DNA from: JBCBKU01 sp038521345 | Lineage (GTDB): Bacteria; Pseudomonadota; Alphaproteobacteria; Rhodobacterales; Rhodobacteraceae | Direction: 5' to 3' | NCBI GenBank assembly: GCA_038521345.1 | Contig: JBCBKU010000025.1 | Location: forward strand, 1-42,688 | Length of the DNA: 42,688 bases | In this document: positions 31,647-40,150 of the stretch, piece by piece | Position numbering within the stretch: the first letter of the stretch is position 1 | Layout: the number at the start of each line of letters is the position of its first letter | Notes under the pieces: generated by a model | What the model saw: only the letters and a program-made list of their open reading frames with translations | What the model was told of the DNA's origin: nothing | Databases searched by the model: none | Translations under genes and position numbers: made by a program

Positions 31647-32819
31647 ATGGCCCTTTCGACAAAAACTGTCGGCGCGAATGCCGAACGCGCGCGCAGTCAC
31701 AACCGTCAGATGGTGCTCGAAAGAGTCCGGCAGGCAGGCCAAATAGGCCGCGCCGAAATTGCCCGGGGGTCGGGGCTTTCGACACAAGCCGTGTCGAACA
31801 TAATCTCCGACCTTCTCTCGGATGGCTTGATAATCAAACAAGGACGCAAGGCGACGAATAGGGGGCAACCTCCTGTTCAGTATGGACTGAATCCGTGCGG
31901 CGGCTACGCGGTTGGAATCGAGATCCGCACAGACGCGGTCTTCGCGGCCGTACTTGACCTGTCCGGCACGACCATTGCCTCCTCTCGGCGGACACTGCGG
32001 AGCCGGACGCTCAAGGGTGTCACGAGTGCTGTTGCCACAGCAAAGGAAACGACAATCGAAAAGGCCGGGGTTGCGCCCGAAAAAGTCCTTGGCGCCGGGA
32101 TCGTTATGCCAGGCCCTTTCGGATTGACCGGGTTGAGCGGAACGGGGTCAGATTTCTCGATCTTCCACGATGTCTCCCCGACCAAATGGTTTGAAGAAGC
32201 ACTTGATATGGAGGTCGTGGTAGAAAACGACGCCAATGCGGCGGCTGTGGCCGAACGGGTGACAGGTTTTGCCAGCGGCCTTGATACCTACGCCTTCCTC
32301 TACTTTGGCGCGGGGCTTGGACTTGGCATCGTGCAAGGCGGGCGGCTTGTCACCGGCACGTTCGGCAATGCCGGCGAGATTGGTCATATCCCGGTTCGTT
32401 CCGGTGCATTGCGCTTGCCCCTCGAAGACCTTCTTAGCCGTATGTCTGTTCAGAGGCACCTTGCCCGGTATGGCCATGTGCTCGACACCATCGAGGCCTT
32501 GTCCGCTGCCTATGACGCCAAACTTGCGCCGTTGATGGATTGGCTTGCGAACGCCTCATCTCCCTTCTCCGATGCCATCGCGATCATCGAAAACATGCTT
32601 GATCCTCAGACAATCATCATAGGCGGGGCCATGCCCGACGGCATTCTCGACCACTTGATCGATTCCGCGGACTTGTCAGATCGTTCCGTCTCAAATCGCC
32701 CCGGTCGGCGCACGCCACGCGTCATCCGCGGCGCCTCTGGCCGATTGACCGGCACGCTTGGTGCGGCGTCCCTCGCAATAAATCGAGCCTTCACGCCCCG
32801 CATCGCGGCCGCCCACTAA
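31647..32819 (+). CDS. ROK-family transcriptional regulator (NagC-like)
   Basis: 390 residues. An N-terminal winged helix (LERVRQAGQIGRAEIARGSGLSTQAVSNIISDLLSDGLI) is followed by a ROK domain with GIEIRTDAVFAAVLDLSG, VVENDANAAAVAE and FGNAGEIGHIPV largely intact. The zinc-binding CxCGxxGC motif after GEIGH is missing. The preserved sugar-binding blocks suggest it still senses a sugar, as NagC senses GlcNAc-6-phosphate. It is divergent from the sugar importer and 14 bases upstream of the deacetylase gene, so it likely represses both units until the imported compound or its phosphate appears. Confidence 0.9.
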   Translation: MALSTKTVGANAERARSHNRQMVLERVRQAGQIGRAEIARGSGLSTQAVSNIISDLLSDGLIIKQGRKATNRGQPPVQYGLNPCGGYAVGIEIRTDAVFAAVLDLSGTTIASSRRTLRSRTLKGVTSAVATAKETTIEKAGVAPEKVLGAGIVMPGPFGLTGLSGTGSDFSIFHDVSPTKWFEEALDMEVVVENDANAAAVAERVTGFASGLDTYAFLYFGAGLGLGIVQGGRLVTGTFGNAGEIGHIPVRSGALRLPLEDLLSRMSVQRHLARYGHVLDTIEALSAAYDAKLAPLMDWLANASSPFSDAIAIIENMLDPQTIIIGGAMPDGILDHLIDSADLSDRSVSNRPGRRTPRVIRGASGRLTGTLGAASLAINRAFTPRIAAAH

Positions 32820-32833
32820 CGAAAGACCAGCGT

Positions 32834-35197
32834 ATGCCAACCGCCGAACAGAAACGCATCACGCACGACCGTGCCCGACCCCGACTGATAGAGCTTTGGT
32901 GGGCGCTTCGCCCGCTGACCTCTGTGGTCCGTTTCATGCAAACCGGAGCGCATCCCGATGACGAAATCTCGGGAATGCTTGCTGCGTTGGCCTACCGGGA
33001 CGGGATCAACATATCTTACGCCTGCTCAACCCGGGGCGAAGGTGGGCAGAATGACATCGGTACAGAAGCGGGCCCTGACCTCGGGGCACTGCGAACGCGC
33101 GAAATGGAGCGGGCATGCAATGTCCTTGGCATGCGCATGTACTGGCATTCAACGCACCCCGAAGACACGATCACGGATTTCGGCTTCTCAAAAAGTGGCG
33201 ATGAAACGCTGGGCCGATGGGGCCGCGAGCGCACGATGCAGAGGTTCGTCGAAATCATACGAACCGAGAAGCCGGATGTCATATGCCCCACCTTTCTCGA
33301 CGTGCCGGGCCAGCACGGCCACCACCGGGCCATGACCGAAGCCGCGCATGACGTCATGGCGGCTGCGTCTGATCCCGCCTTTCCGTCGAACCTGGCGCCA
33401 TGGCAAGTTAAGAAGCTCTACCTCCCGGCATGGTCCGGTGCCGGCCAGGCATACGACGATGATCTGCCGCCGCCGCCAAAGACGATGACCGTCTTGGGCC
33501 AAGACCGTGAACAGATGACGGGCTGGACCTGGAACCGTATCGGCCAACAATCCCGCGCTTATCACCGGACGCAAGGCATGGGCCATTGGTCTCCTGCTGG
33601 CGAGACGCGGGATTGGCCGCTTCACTTGGCGGTGAGCCATGTGGGCGGACAAGACGATACGATTTGGGCCGGCATGCCACGCACCGTCGGCGATCTGACC
33701 GCGCTTCCAGGGGTCGACCCGATCGCCAAAACCCTTCTTGCCGCCCAATCAGCTATCAAGTCGGCCGTCGCGTCTTTTCCCGACTTTGCCGTTGTCGCGG
33801 ATCGTCTTGCCGATGCGATCACACAAATTCGCGTGGCGCGTGACGGTTGCCCCGTTTCGGTGTCGCACGAGATCGCGCACCTCCTGGAAGCCAAGCTGAG
33901 CCAGTTGGGCCGCGCATTCCAGCTTGCGCTTGGTGTCGAGATGCGTGCTCGAACCGCTTCGAGCATTGTCGATGCGGGTGGCGCCGTGGGCGTGACGGTA
34001 GAAACCGACTCCGGCGCAGCAGATGCGGCCAAGGCAACTCTCGAGCTTCCGAAGGAATGGGTTGAGACTGAAGGCCGGATCAGCGTTGCCGCCGAAGCCG
34101 CGTCGAGCGACCCCTATCGCCCGGTTTACGATCCGATCGCGCCCGTTGCGCCTCGCCTTGACGCCACAATCGCGCACCGTGGAATATCCGTGACAGTACC
34201 CATCCGCTTTGAGGCAGAGCCCGTCATTCTTCCGCGCGAGCGCGTCACACTTACGCCCCCGGCAGCCCTCATTAACACCGCGGCACAAAACCGGAGCATC
34301 GCGCTGACGGTTTCCGATCTGTCCCCGGCCGATGCGACCGTAGACCTTGCTTTGCCAGATGGTTGGAGTGCCGAGCGCACCGAAACGGGCTTTGTGGTGA
34401 CCGCGCCCGAAAGTACGCCGACCGGCCACCACCGGATCGAAGCCCGCGTGAATGGCAAGCCTGCCCAGACTGTCCGGGTGATCGAATACGACCATACCGA
34501 ACCGACCGCGCGCGCCCGTTCCGCAATCGTGACAGTCGGTGTTTTCGATGTCGCCGTCCCGAACTCGAAAGTCGGCTACGTCGGTGCTGGGAACGACCGG
34601 GTCGGCGATTGGCTGAAGGCTCTCGGCGTCGACGTGACCCCGGTAACTGACGCGCAACTCGCAAGCGAAGCCGCCCTTGCAGAATTTGATACGCTCGTCG
34701 TGGGCATCTTCGCCATGCGCTTTCGTGCCGGCCTGACCGACGCGATGCCCGGGATTCACCGCTGGACACAGGACGGCGGTACGCTGGTGACGCTCTATCA
34801 CCGGCCGTGGGACAATTGGGACCCCGATACGATCCCGCCAAAGCGCCTGGAAATCGGCAAACCGTCGCTCAGGTGGCGTGTTACGAACGAGGCGGCAGAG
34901 GTCAACGTGCTGGCCGAGCACTCAATCTTGAAGACCCCCAATCTTATTGGGCCGGCGGATTGGGAAGGCTGGGTGAAAGAGCGCGGCCTTTACTTTGCCA
35001 AAGCGTGGGACACCGCCTACACGCCGCTCTTGTCGATGGCGGACCCCGGAGAAGATCCGCTGACGGGCTCTCTCCTCGTCGCCGACATCGACGCAGGGCG
35101 CCATATCCACACGTCACTGATTCTCCACCACCAGATGGAAAACCTCGTCCCAGGCGCCTTCAGACTCATGGCAAATCTCATCGCCCCGCGGCGATGA
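32834..35197 (+). CDS. Three-part PIG-L/LmbE-family deacetylase
   Basis: 787 residues, about three times a minimal PIG-L enzyme. The N-terminal 250 residues are the LmbE-like catalytic domain: GAHPDDE (38-44) and the later GQHGHHRAMTEAAHDV supply the zinc ligands and catalytic Asp for de-N-acetylation of an amino sugar. The middle part (about 350-560) looks like beta-sandwich repeats (LTVSDLSPADATVDLALPDG, VTAPESTPTGHHRIEARVNG). The last 230 residues resemble a ThuA/glutamine-amidotransferase-like fold (FDTLVVGIFAMRFRAGL, then WTQDGGTLVTLYHRP). No signal peptide is visible, suggesting cytoplasmic action. It lies after the ROK gene and overlaps the DMT gene by four bases. Substrate unknown; an acetylated amino-sugar compound fits the divergent operon. 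Confidence 0.85.
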   Translation: MPTAEQKRITHDRARPRLIELWWALRPLTSVVRFMQTGAHPDDEISGMLAALAYRDGINISYACSTRGEGGQNDIGTEAGPDLGALRTREMERACNVLGMRMYWHSTHPEDTITDFGFSKSGDETLGRWGRERTMQRFVEIIRTEKPDVICPTFLDVPGQHGHHRAMTEAAHDVMAAASDPAFPSNLAPWQVKKLYLPAWSGAGQAYDDDLPPPPKTMTVLGQDREQMTGWTWNRIGQQSRAYHRTQGMGHWSPAGETRDWPLHLAVSHVGGQDDTIWAGMPRTVGDLTALPGVDPIAKTLLAAQSAIKSAVASFPDFAVVADRLADAITQIRVARDGCPVSVSHEIAHLLEAKLSQLGRAFQLALGVEMRARTASSIVDAGGAVGVTVETDSGAADAAKATLELPKEWVETEGRISVAAEAASSDPYRPVYDPIAPVAPRLDATIAHRGISVTVPIRFEAEPVILPRERVTLTPPAALINTAAQNRSIALTVSDLSPADATVDLALPDGWSAERTETGFVVTAPESTPTGHHRIEARVNGKPAQTVRVIEYDHTEPTARARSAIVTVGVFDVAVPNSKVGYVGAGNDRVGDWLKALGVDVTPVTDAQLASEAALAEFDTLVVGIFAMRFRAGLTDAMPGIHRWTQDGGTLVTLYHRPWDNWDPDTIPPKRLEIGKPSLRWRVTNEAAEVNVLAEHSILKTPNLIGPADWEGWVKERGLYFAKAWDTAYTPLLSMADPGEDPLTGSLLVADIDAGRHIHTSLILHHQMENLVPGAFRLMANLIAPRR

Positions 35198-36069
35198 CCG
35201 ACAACGCGCCGCGCAACAACCTCAAGGGAGGCGCGTGGCTGATCGCCGATATGTCTTTGAACATATGGGCCCTTTCGATCGTGAAATGGCTAGATGCGGA
35301 CTATCCGGCAACTCAAGTCGTTTTCGTCAGGGCTGCGGTCGGTCTGATCCTCATACTGCCTTTGATTTGGATGTGGCGTGCCGAGTTCAGGCGGATTGAC
35401 CACCTCAGCTTGCATCTGGTGCGCGTCGGCCTTTCGGTGGTCACACTGACCGCTAGTTTCTTCGCCATCTCCCGTGTTCCGCTCGCGCTTTTCACCGCGG
35501 TTAATTTCACACGACCGATTGTGACAATGGTGATGGCTGCGCTGGTCCTTGGCGAGACGATTGGGCGCCGTCGGTGGATCGCCGCCGCAATTGCCTTTTT
35601 GGGGGTCCTAATTGCAGCAAATCCTCGGGACGTGCCCTGGACCGTCGGGCTCGCGGCGTTGATCCTCGTGGTCTTTACGGGATCCGCGGCAATCATCGCG
35701 ACCCGGCGCCTTCGCAATGCACCGCCGATTGTCCTCATGACATTTTATACGGCAGGCCTTGCGATCTGCAGTGCGCCGCTGGCCCTGCTTGCCTGGGTCG
35801 AGGTCACTCCCGATCACATCCTGGCGCTTCTCGCCATTGGAGTCTTCGCCCAAAGCGCCCAGTTGTGCTTTCTCCGGGCACATTTCCACGGCGAAGCGGG
35901 GTTCCTTTCGGTCCTCGGGTATCTGAGCCTTGTCCTGTCCGTTCTCGTGGGAAGCCTCGTCTTTGGCGAAACGCCCAGCCTTGGCTTTGCCGCGGGCGCA
36001 GCACTCGTCGTCGGGGCCGCCATTTGGGTTGTCATGCGTCCCGGAACCAAGCGATCCGGCGAGCACTGA
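35194..36069 (+). CDS. DMT-superfamily transporter (EamA type)
   Basis: 291 residues with about ten transmembrane helices in two EamA halves. FTAVNFTRPIVTMVMAALVLGETIGRRRW near the end of half one and LSLVLSVLVGSLVFGETPSLGF near the end of half two are the repeated GET blocks of the family. The ATG at 35194 overlaps the deacetylase stop (ATGA); a longer frame upstream lies inside that gene and is spurious. Members export metabolites or amino acids or take up related solutes. Coupling to the deacetylase suggests it removes a by-product or moves the substrate, which is inference. Confidence 0.9.
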   Translation: MTDNAPRNNLKGGAWLIADMSLNIWALSIVKWLDADYPATQVVFVRAAVGLILILPLIWMWRAEFRRIDHLSLHLVRVGLSVVTLTASFFAISRVPLALFTAVNFTRPIVTMVMAALVLGETIGRRRWIAAAIAFLGVLIAANPRDVPWTVGLAALILVVFTGSAAIIATRRLRNAPPIVLMTFYTAGLAICSAPLALLAWVEVTPDHILALLAIGVFAQSAQLCFLRAHFHGEAGFLSVLGYLSLVLSVLVGSLVFGETPSLGFAAGAALVVGAAIWVVMRPGTKRSGEH

Positions 36070-36241
36070 ACGGACCCTCGGATGGTACCGTCAGACCACC
36101 TCACACCAGCGCCCTGCCCCGTCGCAGATGGATTTCCTCCGAAGGCTCCCGATCAGGACAGTCTGCCGTGACGCTTTATTCTATATCGGCCGGCATCCCG
36201 GGTTCCGGCGCATCGGACACAATGGGTTTGTCAAACCGGGT

Positions 36242-36901
36242 CTAGGCGCCTTTGCCGTCGTGCTTCAGGTATCCGATGACCATGTCAGCGGCCCGTTCGG
36301 CATGTCCGCTCAGCCAGTCCGTACCGATCGGAGCTTCGAACACCACCCGAAGTGTATGCATGTTCGAGATGGGGAACCAGCACATCGACGCAATCATGAT
36401 GTAGAGATCGGTTGCTGTGATCTCCCGGCTGAACAGACCTGTTTTCTGTCCCTTGTCGAGGATTGCCCGAACGCGTTTCAAAAGCACCGATTGAATGTCG
36501 GCGGCATCCTCGAGCGTACGGATGGTCGTGCCGCCGTGAAGATTTTCGGTGTTGAGCATGCTTATGAACCAGGGATTGTTCCAGAAGTGGTCCATGGTGA
36601 AATGCACAAGGGAGCGGATCGCCTCTTCGGGTTCGAGGGTGTCGAGGTCCAACTCCAATTCTCCCCGACGGATCTGGACGTAAGCCTCGCGCAGGGCAGC
36701 GGCGTAGACGGAATGCTTGTCGCCGAGATACTCGTAGATCATCGGCTTGGATACACCGGCCCGTTCGGCAATGCGGTCGACGCGTGCACCGGACAGGCCG
36801 ACCTCGCTGAACTCTTCCAGGGCCGCCTGAAGGATCGCGGCCCGGGTGGCCTCGGGGTTCCGGCTTCGGTCTTTGCGTATCGGCGATAGAGCCTTCGGCA
36901 T
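36242..36901 (-). CDS. TetR-family transcriptional regulator
   Basis: 219 residues. The N-terminal helix-turn-helix reads TRAAILQAALEEFSEVGLSGARVDRIAERAGVSKPMIYEYLGDKHSVYAAAL; the C-terminal ligand domain is helical and contains FTMDHFWNNPWFISMLNTENLHGG. ATG at 36901 is chosen since the family N-terminus begins just after it; a frame extended to 37027 overlaps the epimerase gene. It is 70 bases downstream of the second epimerase gene in the same orientation, so it can be made from the catabolic operon transcript and may also have its own promoter. It probably controls that operon; the ligand is unknown. Confidence 0.92.
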   Translation of the reverse strand: MPKALSPIRKDRSRNPEATRAAILQAALEEFSEVGLSGARVDRIAERAGVSKPMIYEYLGDKHSVYAAALREAYVQIRRGELELDLDTLEPEEAIRSLVHFTMDHFWNNPWFISMLNTENLHGGTTIRTLEDAADIQSVLLKRVRAILDKGQKTGLFSREITATDLYIMIASMCWFPISNMHTLRVVFEAPIGTDWLSGHAERAADMVIGYLKHDGKGA

Positions 36902-36915
36902 GCTTCCCGTCTTTC

Positions 36916-36949
36916 TTGCGTCGCAAAGCCATACCCGCGCATGCACGGG
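36916..36949. promoter_or_regulatory. Two inverted repeats upstream of the tetR-type gene
   Basis: TTGCG-T-CGCAA (36916-36926) is a perfect inverted repeat, and CCCGCGCATGCACGGG (36934-36949) is a 16-base palindrome with one mismatched pair. Both lie within 50 bases of the TetR start, in the only gap between it and the upstream epimerase gene. They are candidates for an autoregulatory operator. Confidence 0.45.
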
Positions 36950-36971
36950 ATTTGAAGGCCGCGCGTCGACG

Positions 36972-37799
36972 TCAGCAGACTGCTTTGCCGCGCTCGACCA
37001 CCGTTGCCAGCACCTCGTCAGCGTCACGACGCCACCACTCGAGCGCGGAGAAGATCTCCACCTCGATCAGACCCTCGAACTTTTTCGCCTCGACAAGCCC
37101 GCGCATGCGGGGAATGTCTATGACCCCGTCGCCCATCATGCCGCGGTCGGTCAGAAGATCACGGGTCGGTAAGAGCCAGTCGCAGATGTGGAAGGCAAGG
37201 ATGCGGTCCCGGCCCGCGCGTTCGAGTTGCGCTTCCAGTTCGAAGTCCCACCAGACGTGGTAAAGATCGACTGCGCACCCGATGCCCGGCCCCAGCCTGT
37301 CGCAGATGTCGAGCGCCTGTCGAAGCGTATTCACGCAGGCCCTGTCAGCTGCATACATCGGGTGAAGCGGTTCAATTGCGACCTTGACGTCCTGGGTGCG
37401 GGCATAGTCGAGCGTCTTGGCGAGGCCCTCTTCGACCAGGGCCCAGGCACCGGGAAGATCGCGGCTATGCTTCGGCAAACCGCCAACGACCATGACAAGG
37501 CAGGCCGCCCCGAGTTCTGCCGCTTCGTCGACCGCGCGGCGGTTGTCGTCGATCACCGCCCGATCCACGGCGCCACTTTCGGTGAACCAACCGCCGCGGC
37601 AAAGCCCGGAGACCGAAAGGCCCGCCGCCTGGATCGCCTTCGCGGCGGCGGTCACGCCCATCTCGTGAAGCTTGTCGCGCCACGGTGAAATCCCGCCAAT
37701 GCCGTGACGCTGGCAACCGTCGATGCACTGTTTCAGCGTCCATTGTTCACGCACGGTCGCAGTGTTGAGCGACAGCCGTTCTGGCGATACCCCGCTCAT
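36972..37799 (-). CDS. Sugar phosphate isomerase/epimerase (xylose-isomerase-like TIM barrel), second copy
   Basis: 275 residues with the AP-endonuclease-2/IolE-like TIM-barrel. Metal-ligand regions visible are VAIEPLHPMYAADRACV (Glu), GCAVDLYHVWWD (Asp and His), FHICDWL and a late LIEVEIFS (Glu). The order matches the sugar epimerase and inosose-dehydratase group. The ATG at 37799 overlaps the DUF993 stop (ATGA). It is not a close copy of the other epimerase in this operon, which suggests two different isomerisation or dehydration steps in one pathway. The substrate cannot be named. Confidence 0.9.
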   Translation of the reverse strand: MSGVSPERLSLNTATVREQWTLKQCIDGCQRHGIGGISPWRDKLHEMGVTAAAKAIQAAGLSVSGLCRGGWFTESGAVDRAVIDDNRRAVDEAAELGAACLVMVVGGLPKHSRDLPGAWALVEEGLAKTLDYARTQDVKVAIEPLHPMYAADRACVNTLRQALDICDRLGPGIGCAVDLYHVWWDFELEAQLERAGRDRILAFHICDWLLPTRDLLTDRGMMGDGVIDIPRMRGLVEAKKFEGLIEVEIFSALEWWRRDADEVLATVVERGKAVC

Positions 37800-38941
37800 A
37801 TCTCCACTCCCCTTGCGGCGAATAAGGGGCGCGCGCGCGCGGCTGTCAGGTCGGGGTCGGGAAAGAGGCCTGCGGTGTTCGCCATCCGGACAATGTCGGC
37901 GAGATGCATGGTCGACCGCGTGCTCTCTTGTCCGCCGACCATCGTGAAATGATCCTGCTGCCCGGTAAGGTAGGCCATGAACACGACCCCCGTCTTGTAG
38001 AAGCGGGTGGGAGCCCGGAAGATGTGTCGCGACAGCGGCACCGTGGGCGCAAAGATCTCATGATAGCCCTTGTTGTCCCCGGCAGCGAGTTGGCTCAAAG
38101 CGCGGGCAGCCGCGGAAGCAATGGGGTCGAAGATGCCCAGGAGCGCGTGGGAGAAACCCTGCTCGTCCCCCTCGATCAACGTCGGGTAGTTGAAATCGTC
38201 GCCGGTGAACATCGCCACGCCTTCAGGCAGTCGGCGGCGCATCGCGACTTCCTTCTCCTGCGACAGAAGGCTGATCTTGATACCGTCAATCTTCGCCGCA
38301 TTGGCTTCGATGATGGAAACTGCCGTGCCCATTGCCACCATATGGTCGGGCGAGCCCCAGTAGCCCTCGAGGGCCGGGTCGAACATCTCGCCCAGCCAGT
38401 GAAGGATCGCAGGTTGAGCAAGGCCCGAGAGGACCCGTTCGTAGACGCGCGTGTAGTCGTCGGCCCCCCTTGCGGCTTGCGTCAGGGCGCGGCTGGCCAT
38501 CAGGATCACGCGCGAACCCGTCGCCTCGACGGCCTCGCACTGCTCCTCGTAAGCGCGGATCACGTCGTCGATCGTGACGTCCGGGCCAGGCGCAAGATGA
38601 TCGGTTCCAGCCCCGCTGGCGATGACATGACCGCCCGCCTTCGCCATGCGCGTCGCCCGCTGGATCAGCTCCAGCGAGGTCGGCCAATCGAGCCCCATGC
38701 CGCGTTGTGCCGTGTCCATCGCCTCGGCAACAGCAAAGCCCATCGACCACAGATGCTCGCGAAAGGCGAGCGTTGTATCCCAGTCGACGGCTGCATCGAG
38801 CCAGGGGTCGCATTCGGCAAGGGGGTCGGCGACCACGTGGGTCGCGGCATAGGCAATCCGGTTCCAATCTCCGCCCTTCTCGGGTGCCGGGCCGGCCTCC
38901 AGCGTCACTGTGCCGCCGGGCAGGTTCAGAACGCAGCTCAT
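37796..38941 (-). CDS. DUF993/dihydrodipicolinate-synthase-like protein
   Basis: 381 residues. The body reads like a TIM-barrel aldolase of the DapA superfamily: VDWDTTLAFREHLWSMGFAVAEAMDTAQRGMGLDW, then GTDHLAPGPDVTIDDVIRAYEEQ and KIDGIKISLLSQEKE with a candidate Schiff-base lysine. This matches the DUF993 family often found beside Gfo/Idh dehydrogenases and sugar epimerases. The exact reaction is not known to me; a retro-aldol or lyase step is plausible from the fold. ATG at 38941 overlaps the dehydrogenase stop by four bases; an extension to 38971 adds only a few residues. Confidence 0.85.
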   Translation of the reverse strand: MSCVLNLPGGTVTLEAGPAPEKGGDWNRIAYAATHVVADPLAECDPWLDAAVDWDTTLAFREHLWSMGFAVAEAMDTAQRGMGLDWPTSLELIQRATRMAKAGGHVIASGAGTDHLAPGPDVTIDDVIRAYEEQCEAVEATGSRVILMASRALTQAARGADDYTRVYERVLSGLAQPAILHWLGEMFDPALEGYWGSPDHMVAMGTAVSIIEANAAKIDGIKISLLSQEKEVAMRRRLPEGVAMFTGDDFNYPTLIEGDEQGFSHALLGIFDPIASAAARALSQLAAGDNKGYHEIFAPTVPLSRHIFRAPTRFYKTGVVFMAYLTGQQDHFTMVGGQESTRSTMHLADIVRMANTAGLFPDPDLTAARARPLFAARGVEI

Positions 38942-40098
38942 ATCCCGAGATCCTCCAGATCGACCCAGCACCGCTTCTTGGAGCTTTCATATCCGGCTTC
39001 GGCAAGCTGCACGCCCTTGGCGCCTTCTTCCAGCGTGTAGGCAAACGGCGCGTCTTCGGCGACATGGCGCAGGAACTGCTCCCATTGCACTTTGAAGCCG
39101 TTGTCGAACACCGTATTGTCGGGGACCTCCTCCCAGCCCTCGTAAAAGTCGAGCTTCTGCGGTTCGTCCGGGTTCCAGACCGGTTTCGGTGTATTCACAC
39201 GGCTCTGACTCAGGCATCTGTGTAGCCCCGCGACCGCTGACCCGTGCGTGCCGTCAATCTGAAACGTCACCAGATCATCGCGCCGCACCCTCGTGCACCA
39301 GCTCGAATTGATGTGGGCGACGATCTCGCCGTCGGGGCCGTCCAGCAGGAAGGTCGCGTAGGCTGCATCGTCTGCAGTTGCCTTGTAGCGTTCTCCGGCT
39401 TCGTCCAGACGGCTGGCAACATGGGTAAAGCCGAGGCAACTCACCGACTTGACCGGCGCGACCACGTTGTCGAGCACATAGCGCCAGTGACAGAGCATGT
39501 CCGAGATGATCCCACCGCCATCTTCCGCTCGGTAGTTCCACGAAGGCCGCTGGGCGGGCAAATCGTCACCGGTAAAGACCCAATAACCGAATTCACCTTT
39601 CACGCTGAGCATCTTCCCGAAGAAGCCGAGGTCGCGAAGGCGCTTGAGCTTGATAAGCCCGGGCAGGTCGAGCTTGTCGTGGACGATGCCGTTCTTCACA
39701 CCCTTGGCCTTGGCATGCTTTGCGATCGCAACGGCGTCCTCGAGCCCTTCGCTGACGGGCTTTTCAGAGTAAACATGCTTGCCGGCATCGATGGCCCTTC
39801 TCAAAAGCCCCGGGCGCATCTGGGTGGAGGCGGCATCAAAGAAGATGGTGTCGTCGGGGTTGGCGAGGGCCGCGTCGAGATCAGTGGTATAGCGCTCAAC
39901 CCCGTGCGTCGTCGCCAACGCCTCGATCTTCTCGGCATTGCGCCCCACGATGATCGGGTCGGGCAGAAGGTACGATCCGTCCGACAGCAACACGCCCCCC
40001 TGCGCGCGGATTGCAAGCACAGAGCGGATGAGGTGCTGGTTCATTCCCATCCGCCCCGTGACGCCGTGCATGATGACGCCAATTCGTTGCTGTCTCAT
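38938..40098 (-). CDS. Gfo/Idh/MocA-family oxidoreductase
   Basis: 386 residues. The N-terminal Rossmann part starts RIGVIMHGVTGRMGMNQHLIRSV, with GVTGRMG in place of the simple GxGxxG, then the FFDAASTQMRPGLLRRAIDAGKHVYSEKPVSEGLEDA block containing the catalytic EKP lysine. The C-terminal domain has EDGGGIISDMLCHWRYVLDN, the typical D..(x)..H active-site segment. It oxidises a sugar, polyol or sugar acid with NAD(P). GGAG lies before the ATG at 40098. An AT-rich 22-base patch (40111-40132) lies between this gene and the enolase-type gene upstream, so an internal promoter is possible. Confidence 0.93.
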   Translation of the reverse strand: MRQQRIGVIMHGVTGRMGMNQHLIRSVLAIRAQGGVLLSDGSYLLPDPIIVGRNAEKIEALATTHGVERYTTDLDAALANPDDTIFFDAASTQMRPGLLRRAIDAGKHVYSEKPVSEGLEDAVAIAKHAKAKGVKNGIVHDKLDLPGLIKLKRLRDLGFFGKMLSVKGEFGYWVFTGDDLPAQRPSWNYRAEDGGGIISDMLCHWRYVLDNVVAPVKSVSCLGFTHVASRLDEAGERYKATADDAAYATFLLDGPDGEIVAHINSSWCTRVRRDDLVTFQIDGTHGSAVAGLHRCLSQSRVNTPKPVWNPDEPQKLDFYEGWEEVPDNTVFDNGFKVQWEQFLRHVAEDAPFAYTLEEGAKGVQLAEAGYESSKKRCWVDLEDLGI

Positions 40099-40150
40099 TC
40101 TGGTCTCCAGTTCTTAAATTCAAATTCGATTGGCCCCGAACACAGATCGG

